Of a stretch of 64,000 nucleotides of DNA, positions 44,464 to 54,311 are shown piece by piece. Both the position numbers and the translations under genes were made by a program. Below the pieces are notes generated by a model that made no database searches, was not told the origin of the DNA, and saw only the letters and a list, made by a program, of their open reading frames with translations. Each line of letters opens with the position of its first letter. Position 1 is the stretch's first letter. Origin of the DNA: Candidatus Alcyoniella australis (GTDB taxonomy: Bacteria > Lernaellota > Lernaellaia > JAVCCG01 > Alcyoniellaceae); the NCBI GenBank assembly GCA_030765605.1, contig JAVCCG010000072.1:1-64000 (forward strand). The letters are read 5' to 3'.

Positions 44464-46478
44464 GCCTGCTTCCGCTGAAGGTCCTGCGCCGCCCGGACAA
44501 CGGCCCGTGGCGCATTGAGGCTGACGGCGATCGGGCAGCCTACATCCAGTTCCCGCAGATCAGGCTGACCTACCAGACCGAACACGGCCGCGTGGAGTTG
44601 CGCAGTCCGGACGCGGCCCAGGACCCGATCGATGGCATGCAGCGCTGGTGTTTCGAGAATTGCGGAGTGCGGGTGGACGCCAAACTGCGCATCGACGAAC
44701 AGCGCAACTGCCTGCTGATCGAAGCCCAGGTACACAACGATTCCGACGCGTCCCTGCGCCTGCAAAGCCTTGACCTGCTGCACCTGGACGGCGATCACGG
44801 GGCCGACCTGGTGCTCGGCGAATCGCGCAATGATTGGGCCGTGTTCCAAAACGGCTGGCAGTCGTGGTCCGCGTCCGAGACGCTCTCCATGGATGACGCG
44901 GACACCAGCCCGCGCATCGGCCTGATCCGCGTACAGGAGGAGGACTACCTCAACCCCGGCGCGGCCAAGCCCGGGCGTGTGCGCTCGGACGGCGTGACCG
45001 CAATCGTCGATCGCCAAAGCGGCTGCGGCCTGCTGCTGGGCTTTATCAGCGGTGCGCGCCAGTTCGGCGACATGCTGCTCGAGCTGGGGCGTCCGCGGCT
45101 GCTGCTCAAACGGCTGAGGGCCACGTTGCGTTTCGACGGCATGCTGCTCGAGCCAGGGCGCAGCGTGCGCTCCGAGACGCTGATGCTCGGGTTTTTCGGC
45201 CCGGGCGCGCAGCCGCTGGAGCTGTGGGCCGAGCTGTGCGGCGAGCGGATGGCGGCGCGCGTGCCTAAGCGTAAACCCGTGGGCTGGTGCTCGTGGTACC
45301 ACTATTTTCGCAATATCGACGAGCAAGAGATGCGGCTGAACATCGAACGTATCGCCGCGTTGCGCGACCGGCTGCCGATCGAGATCATTCAGCTCGACGA
45401 CGGCTACCAGGACCGCCTGGGCGACTGGCTGGAGATCAACGACAAGTTCCCCGCAGGCCTCGACGATCTGGCGCAACGCATCGACCAGGCCGGGTTCACG
45501 CCGGGCATCTGGACCGCGCCCTTCTCGTGCATGCGTAAAAGCCGCGTGTTCCGCGAGCATCCCGAATGGGTGCTGCGCGACGCGCGCGGCAAACCGATCA
45601 GCGGCGGGATCAACCCAATGTGGGGCGGGCGCTACTACGGCCTGGACATGACCCATCCCGGCGCGCTGGAGTACGTGGAGCGCTGCCTGGGGCAGATGCG
45701 GCAATGGGGATTCCGCTTCTTCAAGATCGACTTCCTGTTCTGCGCCTGCCTCGACGGAGTGCGCCACGACCCGACCAGCACGCGCGCCGACGCCCTACGT
45801 CGCGGTCTCGAGGCAGTGCGACGCGCCATTGGCGACGGATTTCTGCTCGGCTGCGGCTGCCCGCTGCTGCCCGCGGTGGGGATTGTCGACTGCATGCGCA
45901 TCGGCCCGGACGTCACGCCGCTGTGGGACCGGCCGCTGGTGCGCAGACTGCTCAGCGACCGACACATGCTCTCGGCCAACAACGCGCTGCGCAACACGAT
46001 CACGCGCGCGTTCATGCATCGCCGCCTGTGGTTCAACGACCCGGACTGCCTGATGATCCGCCGCGTGGACAACAAACTGAGCGAGGACGAAACGCGGACC
46101 CTGGCCGCGATCATCGCCGCCTCGGGCGGAATGCTGCTGGTCTCGGACAACATGTCCAAGGTCGATCCCGACCGTCTCGAGCTGGCGATTGCCGCGGCTG
46201 CACTGCAAAGCGAGAACTTCCTCGCGGTCGACCTGTTCGCACGTCGCAGACCCGAGCTGATGTTGGCGCAAACTCCCGAGGGTCCGCTGGCCGTGCTGGC
46301 CAACTTCGAGGAGCGCAGCCGCGAGCTGAGTTTCGATGTGGCGACCCAGCTGGGCTGCTCCGGGCGCGAGCTTTGCGGTCGCGAGTTGTTCGACGGCCGC
46401 GAGGTCCGCGCGCCGGGCGGAGTGCTGCGCGCAAAGCTCGAGCCGCACGCCTGCCTGGCCGTGGTATTTGATCGCTAG
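44460..46478 (+). CDS. GH36-type alpha-galactosidase
   Basis: 672 residues, no signal peptide. N-terminal beta-supersandwich (NDWAVFQNGWQSWSASETL, a GH36 signature), then a TIM barrel with PVGWCSWYHYFRNIDEQE, QLDDGYQDRLGDW, GIWTAPFSCMRKSRVFREHPEW, the nucleophile Asp424 in FFKIDFLFC and acid/base Asp484 in CMRIGPDV. These residues match retaining alpha-galactosidases of clan GH-D, which release terminal alpha-galactose. The start GTG at 44460 overlaps the penicillin acylase stop as GTGA. A C-terminal beta domain (EERSRELSFDV, RELFDGREVRAPGG) closes it. Confidence 0.9.
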   Translation: MSLLPLKVLRRPDNGPWRIEADGDRAAYIQFPQIRLTYQTEHGRVELRSPDAAQDPIDGMQRWCFENCGVRVDAKLRIDEQRNCLLIEAQVHNDSDASLRLQSLDLLHLDGDHGADLVLGESRNDWAVFQNGWQSWSASETLSMDDADTSPRIGLIRVQEEDYLNPGAAKPGRVRSDGVTAIVDRQSGCGLLLGFISGARQFGDMLLELGRPRLLLKRLRATLRFDGMLLEPGRSVRSETLMLGFFGPGAQPLELWAELCGERMAARVPKRKPVGWCSWYHYFRNIDEQEMRLNIERIAALRDRLPIEIIQLDDGYQDRLGDWLEINDKFPAGLDDLAQRIDQAGFTPGIWTAPFSCMRKSRVFREHPEWVLRDARGKPISGGINPMWGGRYYGLDMTHPGALEYVERCLGQMRQWGFRFFKIDFLFCACLDGVRHDPTSTRADALRRGLEAVRRAIGDGFLLGCGCPLLPAVGIVDCMRIGPDVTPLWDRPLVRRLLSDRHMLSANNALRNTITRAFMHRRLWFNDPDCLMIRRVDNKLSEDETRTLAAIIAASGGMLLVSDNMSKVDPDRLELAIAAAALQSENFLAVDLFARRRPELMLAQTPEGPLAVLANFEERSRELSFDVATQLGCSGRELCGRELFDGREVRAPGGVLRAKLEPHACLAVVFDR

Positions 46479-46507
46479 TTGTACGGCTTGGGGGGCGCAG
46501 CTAGAAT
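46479..46507 (+). promoter_or_regulatory. Sigma-70-type promoter for the Lon-like protease gene
   Basis: TTGTAC (46479-46484), exactly 17 bases, TAGAAT (46502-46507), with transcription expected near 46514 and GGAGGT at 46533-46538 just before ATG 46543. It begins immediately after the alpha-galactosidase stop. Confidence 0.55.
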
Positions 46508-46542
46508 GAGTGCGGTCATCTTCAACTGAACCGGAGGTATTC

Positions 46543-49071
46543 ATGCCGGGCAAAAAAGTTTCCAAAAAGCCGTCCGTCGATCATCCCGAGCTGACCACCG
46601 AACAGTTGCGCTGGCGCTGCGATCACACTTGCCTGGATTTCACCACCACGGCCAAGGCCGAGCCGCTGGACGGGATCCTCGGTCAGAAGCGCGCGGTGGA
46701 GGCTCTCGATCTGGGGCTGGACCTGTGGAGCCCGGGATACAACATCTACGTCGCGGGCATGGCCGGCACCGGCAAGATGACCACGATCCGCGCGCTGCTG
46801 GCCAATCGTGCGCGATCCGACGTGAACCTGCAGGACATCTGCTACGTCAACAACTTCAAGGACCAGAACAAGCCCTGCGTACTCAAGCTCCCGGCGGGCA
46901 AGGGCAAGCTGCTCAAGCGCGAGATGGCCGAGCTGGTGGACTTCCTTAAAAAGACCGTGCCCGAGATCTTCGAGTCGGACGACTTCAAGACCAAACGCGA
47001 CGGCCTGGTCTCGGCCCACCGCGAGGCGCAGAAGCAGCTTTTTAAAGAGCTGGAGACCAAAATCAAGGCCGAGAACTTCGTGCTGGTCCAGGTACAGATG
47101 GGAACGATGGTCCAGCCGATGGTGATGCCGGTAATCGAGGAACAGCCAGTTGCCTTTGACAAGCTCGAATCGCTGGTCGAGCAGGGGAACTTCCCCAGAA
47201 AAAAATTCGACGAGCTCAAGAACAAGCACCAGGAGCTGCACGTCCATCTCGAGACCGTGATGACCCAGGCGCGCAACATCGAGAAACAGATCAAGACCGA
47301 CCTTAAAACCCTCGAACGCTCGTACATGCACGAGATGATCCAGCGGCTGATCGCGGAAATCGCAGAGAAGTTCGTCAACGGCCAGATCAAGCAGTACCTC
47401 GACGCGGCGTTCGAGTTCATCCTGGACAACCTCGACCGCTTCCGCGAGGGCGAGCAGCAGACCCCGGCCAACCCGATGGCCGCGATGATGATGCAGGGGC
47501 AGGCGGCCGAGGATCTGTTCACCGAGTTCGCGGTCAACGTACTCGTGGACCGCGACGGCGAGAGCGGTCCGCCGGTGATCGTCGAGAACGTGCCGACCTA
47601 CAGCAACCTGTTCGGCACGATCGAAAAGACGATCTCACGCGGCGGGATCTGGATGACCGACTTCACCAAGATCCGCGCCGGCAGCATCCTCAAGGCCGAC
47701 GGCGGCTACCTGGTGATCAATCTGCTCGACGCCGTGACCGAGCCCGGAGTATGGAAGAGCCTCAAACGCACGCTCAAGACACGCAAGCTCGAAATCGAGG
47801 GATACGACCCCTACTATTTCCTCTCGGCCTCGGCGATGAAGCCCGAGCCGCTGGGAATCGACCTCAAAATCGTGGTCGTGGGCGACAACCACCTGTACAA
47901 CCAATTCTACGCCTGGGACGAAGATTTTAAGAAGATCTTCAAGATCAAGGCCGAGTTCGACCACGAGCTCGACCGCTCCAAAATCGAGATCGCCAAGTAC
48001 GCCGGCTTTGTCAAGAAAATCGTCGAGGACGAGGAGCTGCGGCACTTTAACCGCCAGGCCGTGGCCCTGTTGGTCGAGGAAGGCGTGCGGATGTCCGGAC
48101 GCCAAAAGAAGATGACCGCGCGCTTCACCGTGCTGGCCGACATCATCCGCGAGGCCGACGCCTTTGCCGCGCGCGCACGCAGCAAAGTCGTGAGCACCAA
48201 ACACCTAGAAACGGCGATCGAGGCTCGACGCTTTCGATCCTCGCTGATCGAGGAAAAGATGCAGGAGTACATCGACGAAGGGATCATCCGCGTCGAGGTC
48301 AAGGGCAAGGTCGCGGGGCAGGTCAACAGCCTGGCGGTCTACCAGGTGGGCAGCATGCGCTTCGGCAAGCCCGGCCGGGTCACGGCCCAGGTCGGAATGG
48401 GGCGCGGCGGCCTGACCAACATTGAGCGCGAGGCCAAGCTCTCGGGCAGCACGCACGACAAGGGCGTGCTGATCCTCTCCGGGTTCCTGCGCAGCCGCTT
48501 CTGCCAGGACAAGCCGCTGGCGATCAGCGCCTCGATCTGCTTCGAGCAGAGCTACTCGCACATCGACGGCGACTCGGCGAGCAGCACCGAGCTCTACGCC
48601 CTGCTCTCCGCGCTGTCCGGCAGGTCGATCAAGCAATCGATCGCGGTCACCGGCTCGGTCGATCAATACGGCAACGTCCAGGCGATCGGCGGGGCCAACG
48701 AGAAGATCGAGGGCTTCTTCGACACCTGTAAGGCCCGCGGACTCAGCGGTCGCCAGGGGGTGATGATCCCGCGTAGCAACGCCGGCGACCTGATGCTCAA
48801 GCAGCAGGTGGTCGACGCGGTGGCCAAGGGCCGCTTCCACATTTGGCCGGTGGAGCACGTCGACCAGGGGATCGAGATCCTCACCGGCGTACCCGCGGGC
48901 AAACGCGAACGCGACGGCTCGTGGACCAACGGTTCGATCATGGCCAAGGTCGACCAACGGCTGGTTAAACTGGCGCGCGGGCTGCGCGATTTCGAGCGCA
49001 CCAAGTCGGGCAAGAACAATAAATCCAAATCAAACGCCGACAACAATCAGAGTAAGGACAACGCCGAATAG
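46543..49071 (+). CDS. LonB-like ATP-dependent protease (AAA_32/Lon_C)
   Basis: 842 residues from ATG at 46543 with ideal GGAGGT spacing. The bacterial AAA_32 type of Lon: DGILGQKRAVEALDLGLDL, Walker A GMAGTGKM (72-79), a long helical insertion about 170-290, GGIWMTDFTKIRAGSILKADGGYLVINLLDA (Walker B/sensor region), and the proteolytic Lon domain near the C-terminus with the Ser678/Lys721 dyad (GDSASSTELYALLSALSG and GGANEKIEG). The dyad spacing matches classical Lon. It degrades damaged or regulatory proteins using ATP; lack of an N-terminal Lon substrate-recognition domain separates it from LonA. The tail is Lys/Asn/Asp-rich and probably disordered. Confidence 0.92.
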   Translation: MPGKKVSKKPSVDHPELTTEQLRWRCDHTCLDFTTTAKAEPLDGILGQKRAVEALDLGLDLWSPGYNIYVAGMAGTGKMTTIRALLANRARSDVNLQDICYVNNFKDQNKPCVLKLPAGKGKLLKREMAELVDFLKKTVPEIFESDDFKTKRDGLVSAHREAQKQLFKELETKIKAENFVLVQVQMGTMVQPMVMPVIEEQPVAFDKLESLVEQGNFPRKKFDELKNKHQELHVHLETVMTQARNIEKQIKTDLKTLERSYMHEMIQRLIAEIAEKFVNGQIKQYLDAAFEFILDNLDRFREGEQQTPANPMAAMMMQGQAAEDLFTEFAVNVLVDRDGESGPPVIVENVPTYSNLFGTIEKTISRGGIWMTDFTKIRAGSILKADGGYLVINLLDAVTEPGVWKSLKRTLKTRKLEIEGYDPYYFLSASAMKPEPLGIDLKIVVVGDNHLYNQFYAWDEDFKKIFKIKAEFDHELDRSKIEIAKYAGFVKKIVEDEELRHFNRQAVALLVEEGVRMSGRQKKMTARFTVLADIIREADAFAARARSKVVSTKHLETAIEARRFRSSLIEEKMQEYIDEGIIRVEVKGKVAGQVNSLAVYQVGSMRFGKPGRVTAQVGMGRGGLTNIEREAKLSGSTHDKGVLILSGFLRSRFCQDKPLAISASICFEQSYSHIDGDSASSTELYALLSALSGRSIKQSIAVTGSVDQYGNVQAIGGANEKIEGFFDTCKARGLSGRQGVMIPRSNAGDLMLKQQVVDAVAKGRFHIWPVEHVDQGIEILTGVPAGKRERDGSWTNGSIMAKVDQRLVKLARGLRDFERTKSGKNNKSKSNADNNQSKDNAE

Positions 49072-49092
49072 CCACCGGCACGGAGGGATCGA

Positions 49093-49584
49093 GTGAGGCG
49101 TACACTGACAATCTTCCTGATGCTCGGGCTGCTGGGCCTGCTGCTGGGCCTGGCCTGCGAGGAGGGGGAGCCCGCCGAGGTGATCGAGTACCCTGTGGGC
49201 GAGCCCTCCGACGACCTTGGCGACGACGACGATGACGACGACGATGGTGAGATCGCCTGCGGCGAACAGGCCTACGACTACAGCATGATGCTGGTTCAGC
49301 TGGACAACGACGGCGACGGCCTGCCCGACATCGACGATCCGGACGACGACAACGACGGCGTTCCCGACGCCGACGACAACTGCCCGCGGATTGCCAACCA
49401 GGATCAGGCCGACTCGCTGGGCGATGGCGTGGGCGACGCCTGCCGCGACGGCGACGCGGCGCTGGGGCTGACCTCGGCGGTCGCCCTGCCCCCGCGGAGT
49501 TTGAGCCTCGAGCTCGGAGCTCTGCTGATCGGCCTGGCCGCGCTGCTGTTGACGCGCCGTCTGTTCAGGACCGACGCAGGGTGA
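49093..49584 (+). CDS. Lipoprotein with thrombospondin-3 calcium repeats, poly-Asp tract and C-terminal membrane helix
   Basis: 163 residues, start GTG at 49093 with GGAGGG five bases upstream. A signal with lipobox-like LGLAC (Cys22) is followed by an acidic stretch, an eight-Asp run (DNA 49222-49245), and a calcium-binding TSP3-type segment ([44 protein letters not shown]). After that comes a hydrophobic segment ([15 protein letters not shown]) and TRRLFR, an arrangement like a C-terminal sorting signal or stop-transfer helix. Whether the protein is lipidated, C-terminally anchored, or processed is open. GTGA overlap with the GNAT gene. Confidence 0.75.
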   Translation: MRRTLTIFLMLGLLGLLLGLACEEGEPAEVIEYPVGEPSDDLGDDDDDDDDGEIACGEQAYDYSMMLVQLDNDGDGLPDIDDPDDDNDGVPDADDNCPRIANQDQADSLGDGVGDACRDGDAALGLTSAVALPPRSLSLELGALLIGLAALLLTRRLFRTDAG

Positions 49585-50708
49585 GCGTCGAAATCGTTCC
49601 GGTGCGCACCTGCGCCCAGCGCCGGGCTTTCATCCGCCTGCCTTTCGATTTTTACCGCGACGATCCGCACTGGGTGCCGCCGCTACTGATGGAGATGCGC
49701 GAGCGGATCGATCCGAAAAAAAATCCGTTCCTCGACCACGGCCGCACCGCGTATTTCCTCGCCCGGCGCCACGACATGGTCCTGGGCCGCATCAGTGCCT
49801 CGGTCGACGATAACTTCGTCGAGTTCCAGCAGACCAAGACCGGCCAGTTCGGCTTTTTCGAGTCGATCCGCGATCCACAAGTGGCCGCGGCGCTAATCGA
49901 GGCGGCCCGCAACTGGCTGCGCGATCAGGGCATGGAACGCGCCACGGGTCCGCTGGCCTACAACGGCAACGACAACGACTACGGCTGCCTGATCGACGGC
50001 TTCGACGGCCCGCCGGTAATGATGTACAGCTACAACCCGCCGTGGTACGCCGACCTGCTCGAGGGCTGTGGCCTGACCAAGGCCCGGGACGTCTACGGCT
50101 ATCGCATGGACACCACGGCTCAGGCGCCGGAGATCGTGCATCAGGTCGCCGAAGAGTGCCTGGCGCGGCCCGAGGTCGTGGTGCGGCCGGTGAACCTGCG
50201 CGACTGGAACAACGAGCTAGATCGTTGGGTCGAGGTCTACAACGAGGCCTGGGCGCGCAACTGGGGCTTCTCGCCGATGACCCCCAAAGAGTTCCGGCAC
50301 CACGCGGCGCTGCTCAAATACGTGATCGACCCCGAGTTGATGATGTTCGCCCATGTCGACGGCGAGTTGGCCGGAGCCGCGCTGACGATCCCCAACATCA
50401 ACGAGGTGCTGATCCGCAACCGCGGGCGGCTGTTCCCACTGGGTTGGCTGACCATGCTCTGGATGATCAAAGGCCACCGCGTCCGCTCGTGCCGCGTGAC
50501 AACCCTCGGGGTCAAACGGCCTTACAGACGGCTGGGCATCGGCGCCGTATTTTACCTGCGCACCCTTGAGGCAGGACGCCGCCTAGGCTACCAATGGGGA
50601 GACATGGGCTGGATTATCGAGGACAACGACGCGATGAACCGCGCGATCATCCTGATGGGCGGCCGTCGCTATCGCACCTGGCGCGTCTATCAAACCGATT
50701 TACCCTGA
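49581..50708 (+). CDS. GNAT-fold acetyltransferase-like protein
   Basis: 375 residues, GTG start overlapping the TSP3 lipoprotein stop. It begins [30 protein letters not shown], then [30 protein letters not shown], and [51 protein letters not shown]: a repeated GNAT-like half. A second half has [25 protein letters not shown] and [30 protein letters not shown], the acetyl-CoA loop. Two GNAT halves in tandem match a family of bacterial acyltransferases of unknown substrate. Followed by the PHP gene after 16 bp. Confidence 0.78.
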   Translation: MSVEIVPVRTCAQRRAFIRLPFDFYRDDPHWVPPLLMEMRERIDPKKNPFLDHGRTAYFLARRHDMVLGRISASVDDNFVEFQQTKTGQFGFFESIRDPQVAAALIEAARNWLRDQGMERATGPLAYNGNDNDYGCLIDGFDGPPVMMYSYNPPWYADLLEGCGLTKARDVYGYRMDTTAQAPEIVHQVAEECLARPEVVVRPVNLRDWNNELDRWVEVYNEAWARNWGFSPMTPKEFRHHAALLKYVIDPELMMFAHVDGELAGAALTIPNINEVLIRNRGRLFPLGWLTMLWMIKGHRVRSCRVTTLGVKRPYRRLGIGAVFYLRTLEAGRRLGYQWGDMGWIIEDNDAMNRAIILMGGRRYRTWRVYQTDLP

Positions 50709-50724
50709 TCCCGTTTCGGCACTA

Positions 50725-51444
50725 ATGATTAAAGTCGACCTTCACTGCCACACGCACCACAGCCCCGATTGCTGGACCAGCCCGCGTCAGCGTGTGGAGC
50801 AGGCGCTTGCAGCCGGACTGGGCGGCCTGGCAATCACCGACCACAACACTATCGACGGCGCGCTGGAGGCCGCGGCCTGGGCCGATGGCCGCTTGCGGCT
50901 GATCGTCGGCCAGGAGACCAGCACGCGCCAAGGCGAGCTGCTCGGGCTGTTCCTCCAGCAAGAGGTGCCCTCCGGCCTTGAGCTGCGAGACACAGCCGAG
51001 CTAATCCGCGAACAGGGCGGCCTAGTCTATCTGCCGCACCCGATGGCAATGCTGGCCTGGGACCGGGTCAAGCGCCGCGACCACGGTCGGATCATCGACC
51101 TGGTCGACATTGTCGAAGCGGTCAACGGCCGCAACTTCATCCCGCGCCACGACGCCATGGCCTGGGCCTGGGGCGCGGCCGCACAAAAGGCTCTCGCCGC
51201 GTCCACCGACGCCCACACGTCCAACGCATTGGGCCGGATCTACCAGCGCATCGAGCCCTTCGAGGGTCCGGCCGATTTTCTCGATAAAATGCAGCGAGCC
51301 CAGCTGGTGATCGAGCGTCGCGCCAACCCGTTGTACACGGCGCTGACCGTGCTCTACCTCTACCCCAACCTGTGGTACCGCAGGCTCTATCGCATGCTTT
51401 ACGGCCGCTCGCCGGTCAGGCCCGAGACGCCCCCGCCTCAGTAA
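50725..51444 (+). CDS. PHP-domain metal-dependent phosphoesterase
   Basis: 239 residues. The PHP active site is fully visible: DLHCHTHHSPD (His7, His9), AITDHNTIDG, VGQETST, YLPHPMAML, VDIVEAVNGRN and ASTDAHTSNALG, which bind a metal cluster. Stand-alone PHP proteins hydrolyse phosphoester bonds (for example histidinol phosphate, nucleoside 3',5'-bisphosphates or cyclic dinucleotides); which one applies here is unknown. The C-terminus carries basic aromatic residues (LYPNLWYRRLYRMLYGR) and could touch the membrane. It converges with the radical SAM gene, overlapping it by 7 bp at the 3' end. Confidence 0.85.
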   Translation: MIKVDLHCHTHHSPDCWTSPRQRVEQALAAGLGGLAITDHNTIDGALEAAAWADGRLRLIVGQETSTRQGELLGLFLQQEVPSGLELRDTAELIREQGGLVYLPHPMAMLAWDRVKRRDHGRIIDLVDIVEAVNGRNFIPRHDAMAWAWGAAAQKALAASTDAHTSNALGRIYQRIEPFEGPADFLDKMQRAQLVIERRANPLYTALTVLYLYPNLWYRRLYRMLYGRSPVRPETPPPQ

Positions 51445-52901
51445 TCTTTGCCGAACGCCAGCTCAAAGGCCCACTTGGCCAGCGGCAGTCCCAGCCGGTG
51501 GCGAAACAGCCTATAGCGCGCCACGGGCCGAAACAGGCGCGCGGCCAGGCGCACCAGCGTGTTGGAATGGTAGTGGGCAATTTTGCCGTCGATGAAGATC
51601 GAATAGAAGTACAGCCGTCCCAACTCGCGCCGCGTGCGCTCGTCGATCCAGGGAACCTGGGGGTTGGACCAGTGGAATCCGGCCATCCCCTCGATGTCCT
51701 CGGGGTAGCTCGCGCCGAGCTCGCGCGCACGCTCAAAGAGCTTGGTGCCGGGGTATGGCGTGTAGGAGTAGATCGGGCTGATCTGGGTCTGCGGGTTGAT
51801 CCGTAGCGCGTCGCGAGCAAAGAGCACGGTGGAGCGTCGCTCCTGCGCGGTCTCGTCGGGAAAGCCGAGGATCAAGTTGCACCAGGGGATAATCCCGGCG
51901 CGCCGCAGACGGACAAGTTGCGTTCGGGCCGACTCCAGGTCGACTCCCTTGTTGATCAGCTTCTGCACGCGGTCCGAGCCGCTCTCGACTCCGAGGTCCA
52001 CGCGCCTGACCCCGGCGCGCGCCAGCAGCGCCAGCTGCTCGTCATTCATGAGCGCAACGTTGCGCACCTCGACCCCTTGCAGTTGCATCGGCACCTGCGG
52101 CCCGCGCTCTATCTTGAGTTCCATGATCCGCAGCCCGCGCTGCAGATCGTGGAAAAACGAATCGTCGACCACCTCGAGCAGACCGAGGTTTGGAAACTCG
52201 CGCTGCACCGCCAGCATCTGCTCCACCGCGCGCTCGGGCTCCAGCGCGCGCCACTTGGTGGTGCCCGCGCCTGAGTGGTAGCAATAGCCGCAGCGCTTGA
52301 GACAGCCGCGGCTGGTCTCGACAAACACCGTGGTGCTCTTGCCCGGCGGGCTGTAGATCGCCTTATCCAGAAGGTTGTAGGGCACCTGGGGCAGCTCGTT
52401 CAGATCGACGTAGGGCGCGTCGGGGTTGCGCACCACCTCGTTGCCTCGCTTGAACGCCACGCCGGGCACGTCGGCCAAATCGCATTGTCCGCGCAGCGCC
52501 TCGATCAGCGAGGGGAGCACGGCCTCGGCCTCCCTGCGCACGGCCACGTCCACGTGCGGGGAACGCGCGGTCTGCTCGGGGAACAGCGTGGGATGCTTGC
52601 CACCCCAGACTACGCTTACGCCCGGCGCGCGTTGACGCACAAAGCGCGAGATCTCCAGCGCCGGCGCAATCGGATGACCGGTGAGCACCGAAAGCCCCAC
52701 GCCGATCACGTCCCCACGCTCGAGGATTGCGGCCAGCCGGGCGCGCCAGTCGGGCTCGAAACGCTGGTCGATCAGCAGCGGCTCCACGTCCGGCGGCAAC
52801 CCGCGGCAGGCCGCGAGAATCGGCAACGGAACCGTGGGCGCCTGCTTGAAACGGTCGAGCAGCGTGGTACGCGGGAAGATCAGCACGAAGCGCTCGGCCA
52901 C
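51438..52901 (-). CDS. Radical SAM protein with N-terminal B12-binding-like domain (first of pair)
   Basis: 487 residues from GTG at 52901, supported by AGGGGG seven bases upstream; longer frames go into the neighbour. Residues 1-130 form a cobalamin-binding-like Rossmann domain (VIGVGLSVLTGHPIAPALEISRF, VVWGGKHPTLFPEQ), although the DxHxxG B12-ligand motif is absent. The radical SAM cluster is Cys200, Cys204 and Cys207 in TSRGCLKRCGYCYHS; LGVESGSDRV and NLILGFPDETAQERR follow. Such proteins often methylate or rearrange unactivated carbons; the substrate is unknown. Its start is two bases from the stop of the second radical SAM gene upstream, so they are co-transcribed. Confidence 0.85.
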   Translation of the reverse strand: MAERFVLIFPRTTLLDRFKQAPTVPLPILAACRGLPPDVEPLLIDQRFEPDWRARLAAILERGDVIGVGLSVLTGHPIAPALEISRFVRQRAPGVSVVWGGKHPTLFPEQTARSPHVDVAVRREAEAVLPSLIEALRGQCDLADVPGVAFKRGNEVVRNPDAPYVDLNELPQVPYNLLDKAIYSPPGKSTTVFVETSRGCLKRCGYCYHSGAGTTKWRALEPERAVEQMLAVQREFPNLGLLEVVDDSFFHDLQRGLRIMELKIERGPQVPMQLQGVEVRNVALMNDEQLALLARAGVRRVDLGVESGSDRVQKLINKGVDLESARTQLVRLRRAGIIPWCNLILGFPDETAQERRSTVLFARDALRINPQTQISPIYSYTPYPGTKLFERARELGASYPEDIEGMAGFHWSNPQVPWIDERTRRELGRLYFYSIFIDGKIAHYHSNTLVRLAARLFRPVARYRLFRHRLGLPLAKWAFELAFGKDY

Positions 52902-52903
52902 GG

Positions 52904-54226
52904 TCAAGCCCCCTTGCCTGTCAGCAGCGCCAGGCCGCCGCGCAGCAGCCCCCGCGCTCCGGCGGGTGATGTCGCGGCCGCACGGCGCCAGGTCCGCGGC
53001 CGTAAATAGAAGCGTCGATTGGCCCGGCGCACGAACTCGAGCACCTGCGGCAACATGGGTTGCACTGCGTGCGATCCGTCCATCTGTTCCAGTCCTCCGC
53101 CGGGCTCGAGCCGCGAGCCGTAGCGCGGCGTGGCCAGGTTGAACGAGGCGTAGACCAGGGGCAACTCCAGCGCCAGCCGCAACGTGGCCGCGCGCTGGGC
53201 GTCGCTCTCGCCGGGCAGTCCGACCACGAAGTGCCCGCCGATAGGCACGCCCGCGCGATCCAACTGCGCACAGCCGCGCCTGATCGCCGCCAAGTCGATC
53301 CCCTTGCCCTGGCCCGCGAGCAGCTCGTCCGACCCGCTCTCGATCCCGAGCTGGGCCACAACGCATCCGGCCTTCCGGAGCAGCCGCGCCAGCCCGTCGT
53401 CGATGCGGTCGGGGCGCAGATACGCGGCGAAACGAAAACCGTAGTTGCCGGCAATCATCCGCTGCAACAGATCAGCGCAACGCTTGGGATCGGCGTTGAA
53501 CGTCATGTCCTTGATGAACAGCCAGCGCAATCCGCGCTCGGCCAGGGCCTCGAGCTCGGCAAACAGATCGTCGGGTTCGCGTTGCATCCAGCCCGGGCGA
53601 CCCGAGTTGCAAAACGCGCAGCCAAAGGGGCAGCCATGATCGGTCAGCAGCGAGGCGAAGGGCCAACCAAGGAACGGATGTCGATAGGGCAGCGGCCAGA
53701 ACAGTTCGTGCAGGGGCAACGGATAGCGAAACTCTCCTTTGAGCGGACCATCGTCCAACGGTCCCCCTCGCAGCCACAGCCCCTGGCCCGGCTCTTCGTC
53801 GGCGAGCCTTCGCGCCAGGCCATCGGAGGCCAGGTCGCGCAGGATCCCCTCGGCCGTGGGGATTGCGGTAAACACCTCCTGGGGCCGAAAGCGCGCCACG
53901 TCACCCGAGAGAAACAGCCTGCCCGCGGCCGCGCCCAACTCGTTGTAAAATTGCACGTCCGAGTCCAGCGCCGCCGCACCGATCAATCCCAACGTGGCCT
54001 GCGGTTTGAGGCGCTCGATCTCCCGGAGCACCTTTTGCGCGGTTTGTCCGCTGATTGCCGCGTCGATCAACGTCAGTTCACGCGCGCCGCGCAGCCAGCC
54101 GCTTTGCACCACTAGGTCCAGCGGCTGCCAGACCGTGCGTCCTTTGCTCGAGGACGAGCAATAGTAATCGCGCATGGTCGGCCTGTCGGCCGGTGGATTG
54201 AGCAGCAGCAGCCTGTCTCTGGACAT
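52904..54226 (-). CDS. Radical SAM protein with degenerate B12-binding-like domain (second of pair)
   Basis: 440 residues, ATG at 54226. Residues about 1-130 resemble a B12-binding fold (LLLLNPPADRP, LTLIDAAISGQTAQKVLREIERLKPQ, LFLSGDVARF). The radical SAM motif is Cys199, Cys203, Cys206 in DHGCPFGCAFCNSG; LFIKDMTFNADPKRCADLLQRM and VVAQLGIESGSDELL are the later core blocks, and GGHFVVGLPGESDAQRA the SAM-binding end. The radical SAM core is related to, but not close to, that of the first gene. The neighbouring GT39-like membrane protein starts 85 bp away in the other direction. Function not known. Confidence 0.85.
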   Translation of the reverse strand: MSRDRLLLLNPPADRPTMRDYYCSSSSKGRTVWQPLDLVVQSGWLRGARELTLIDAAISGQTAQKVLREIERLKPQATLGLIGAAALDSDVQFYNELGAAAGRLFLSGDVARFRPQEVFTAIPTAEGILRDLASDGLARRLADEEPGQGLWLRGGPLDDGPLKGEFRYPLPLHELFWPLPYRHPFLGWPFASLLTDHGCPFGCAFCNSGRPGWMQREPDDLFAELEALAERGLRWLFIKDMTFNADPKRCADLLQRMIAGNYGFRFAAYLRPDRIDDGLARLLRKAGCVVAQLGIESGSDELLAGQGKGIDLAAIRRGCAQLDRAGVPIGGHFVVGLPGESDAQRAATLRLALELPLVYASFNLATPRYGSRLEPGGGLEQMDGSHAVQPMLPQVLEFVRRANRRFYLRPRTWRRAAATSPAGARGLLRGGLALLTGKGA

Positions 54227-54311
54227 GCACGAATTCTAGCAGAGTGTCGCGGCGCATGATAACCGCGCACGTGCCCCGGCCCTCTTGCGCGTGCTACCAT
54301 GCTTGCTCGAT

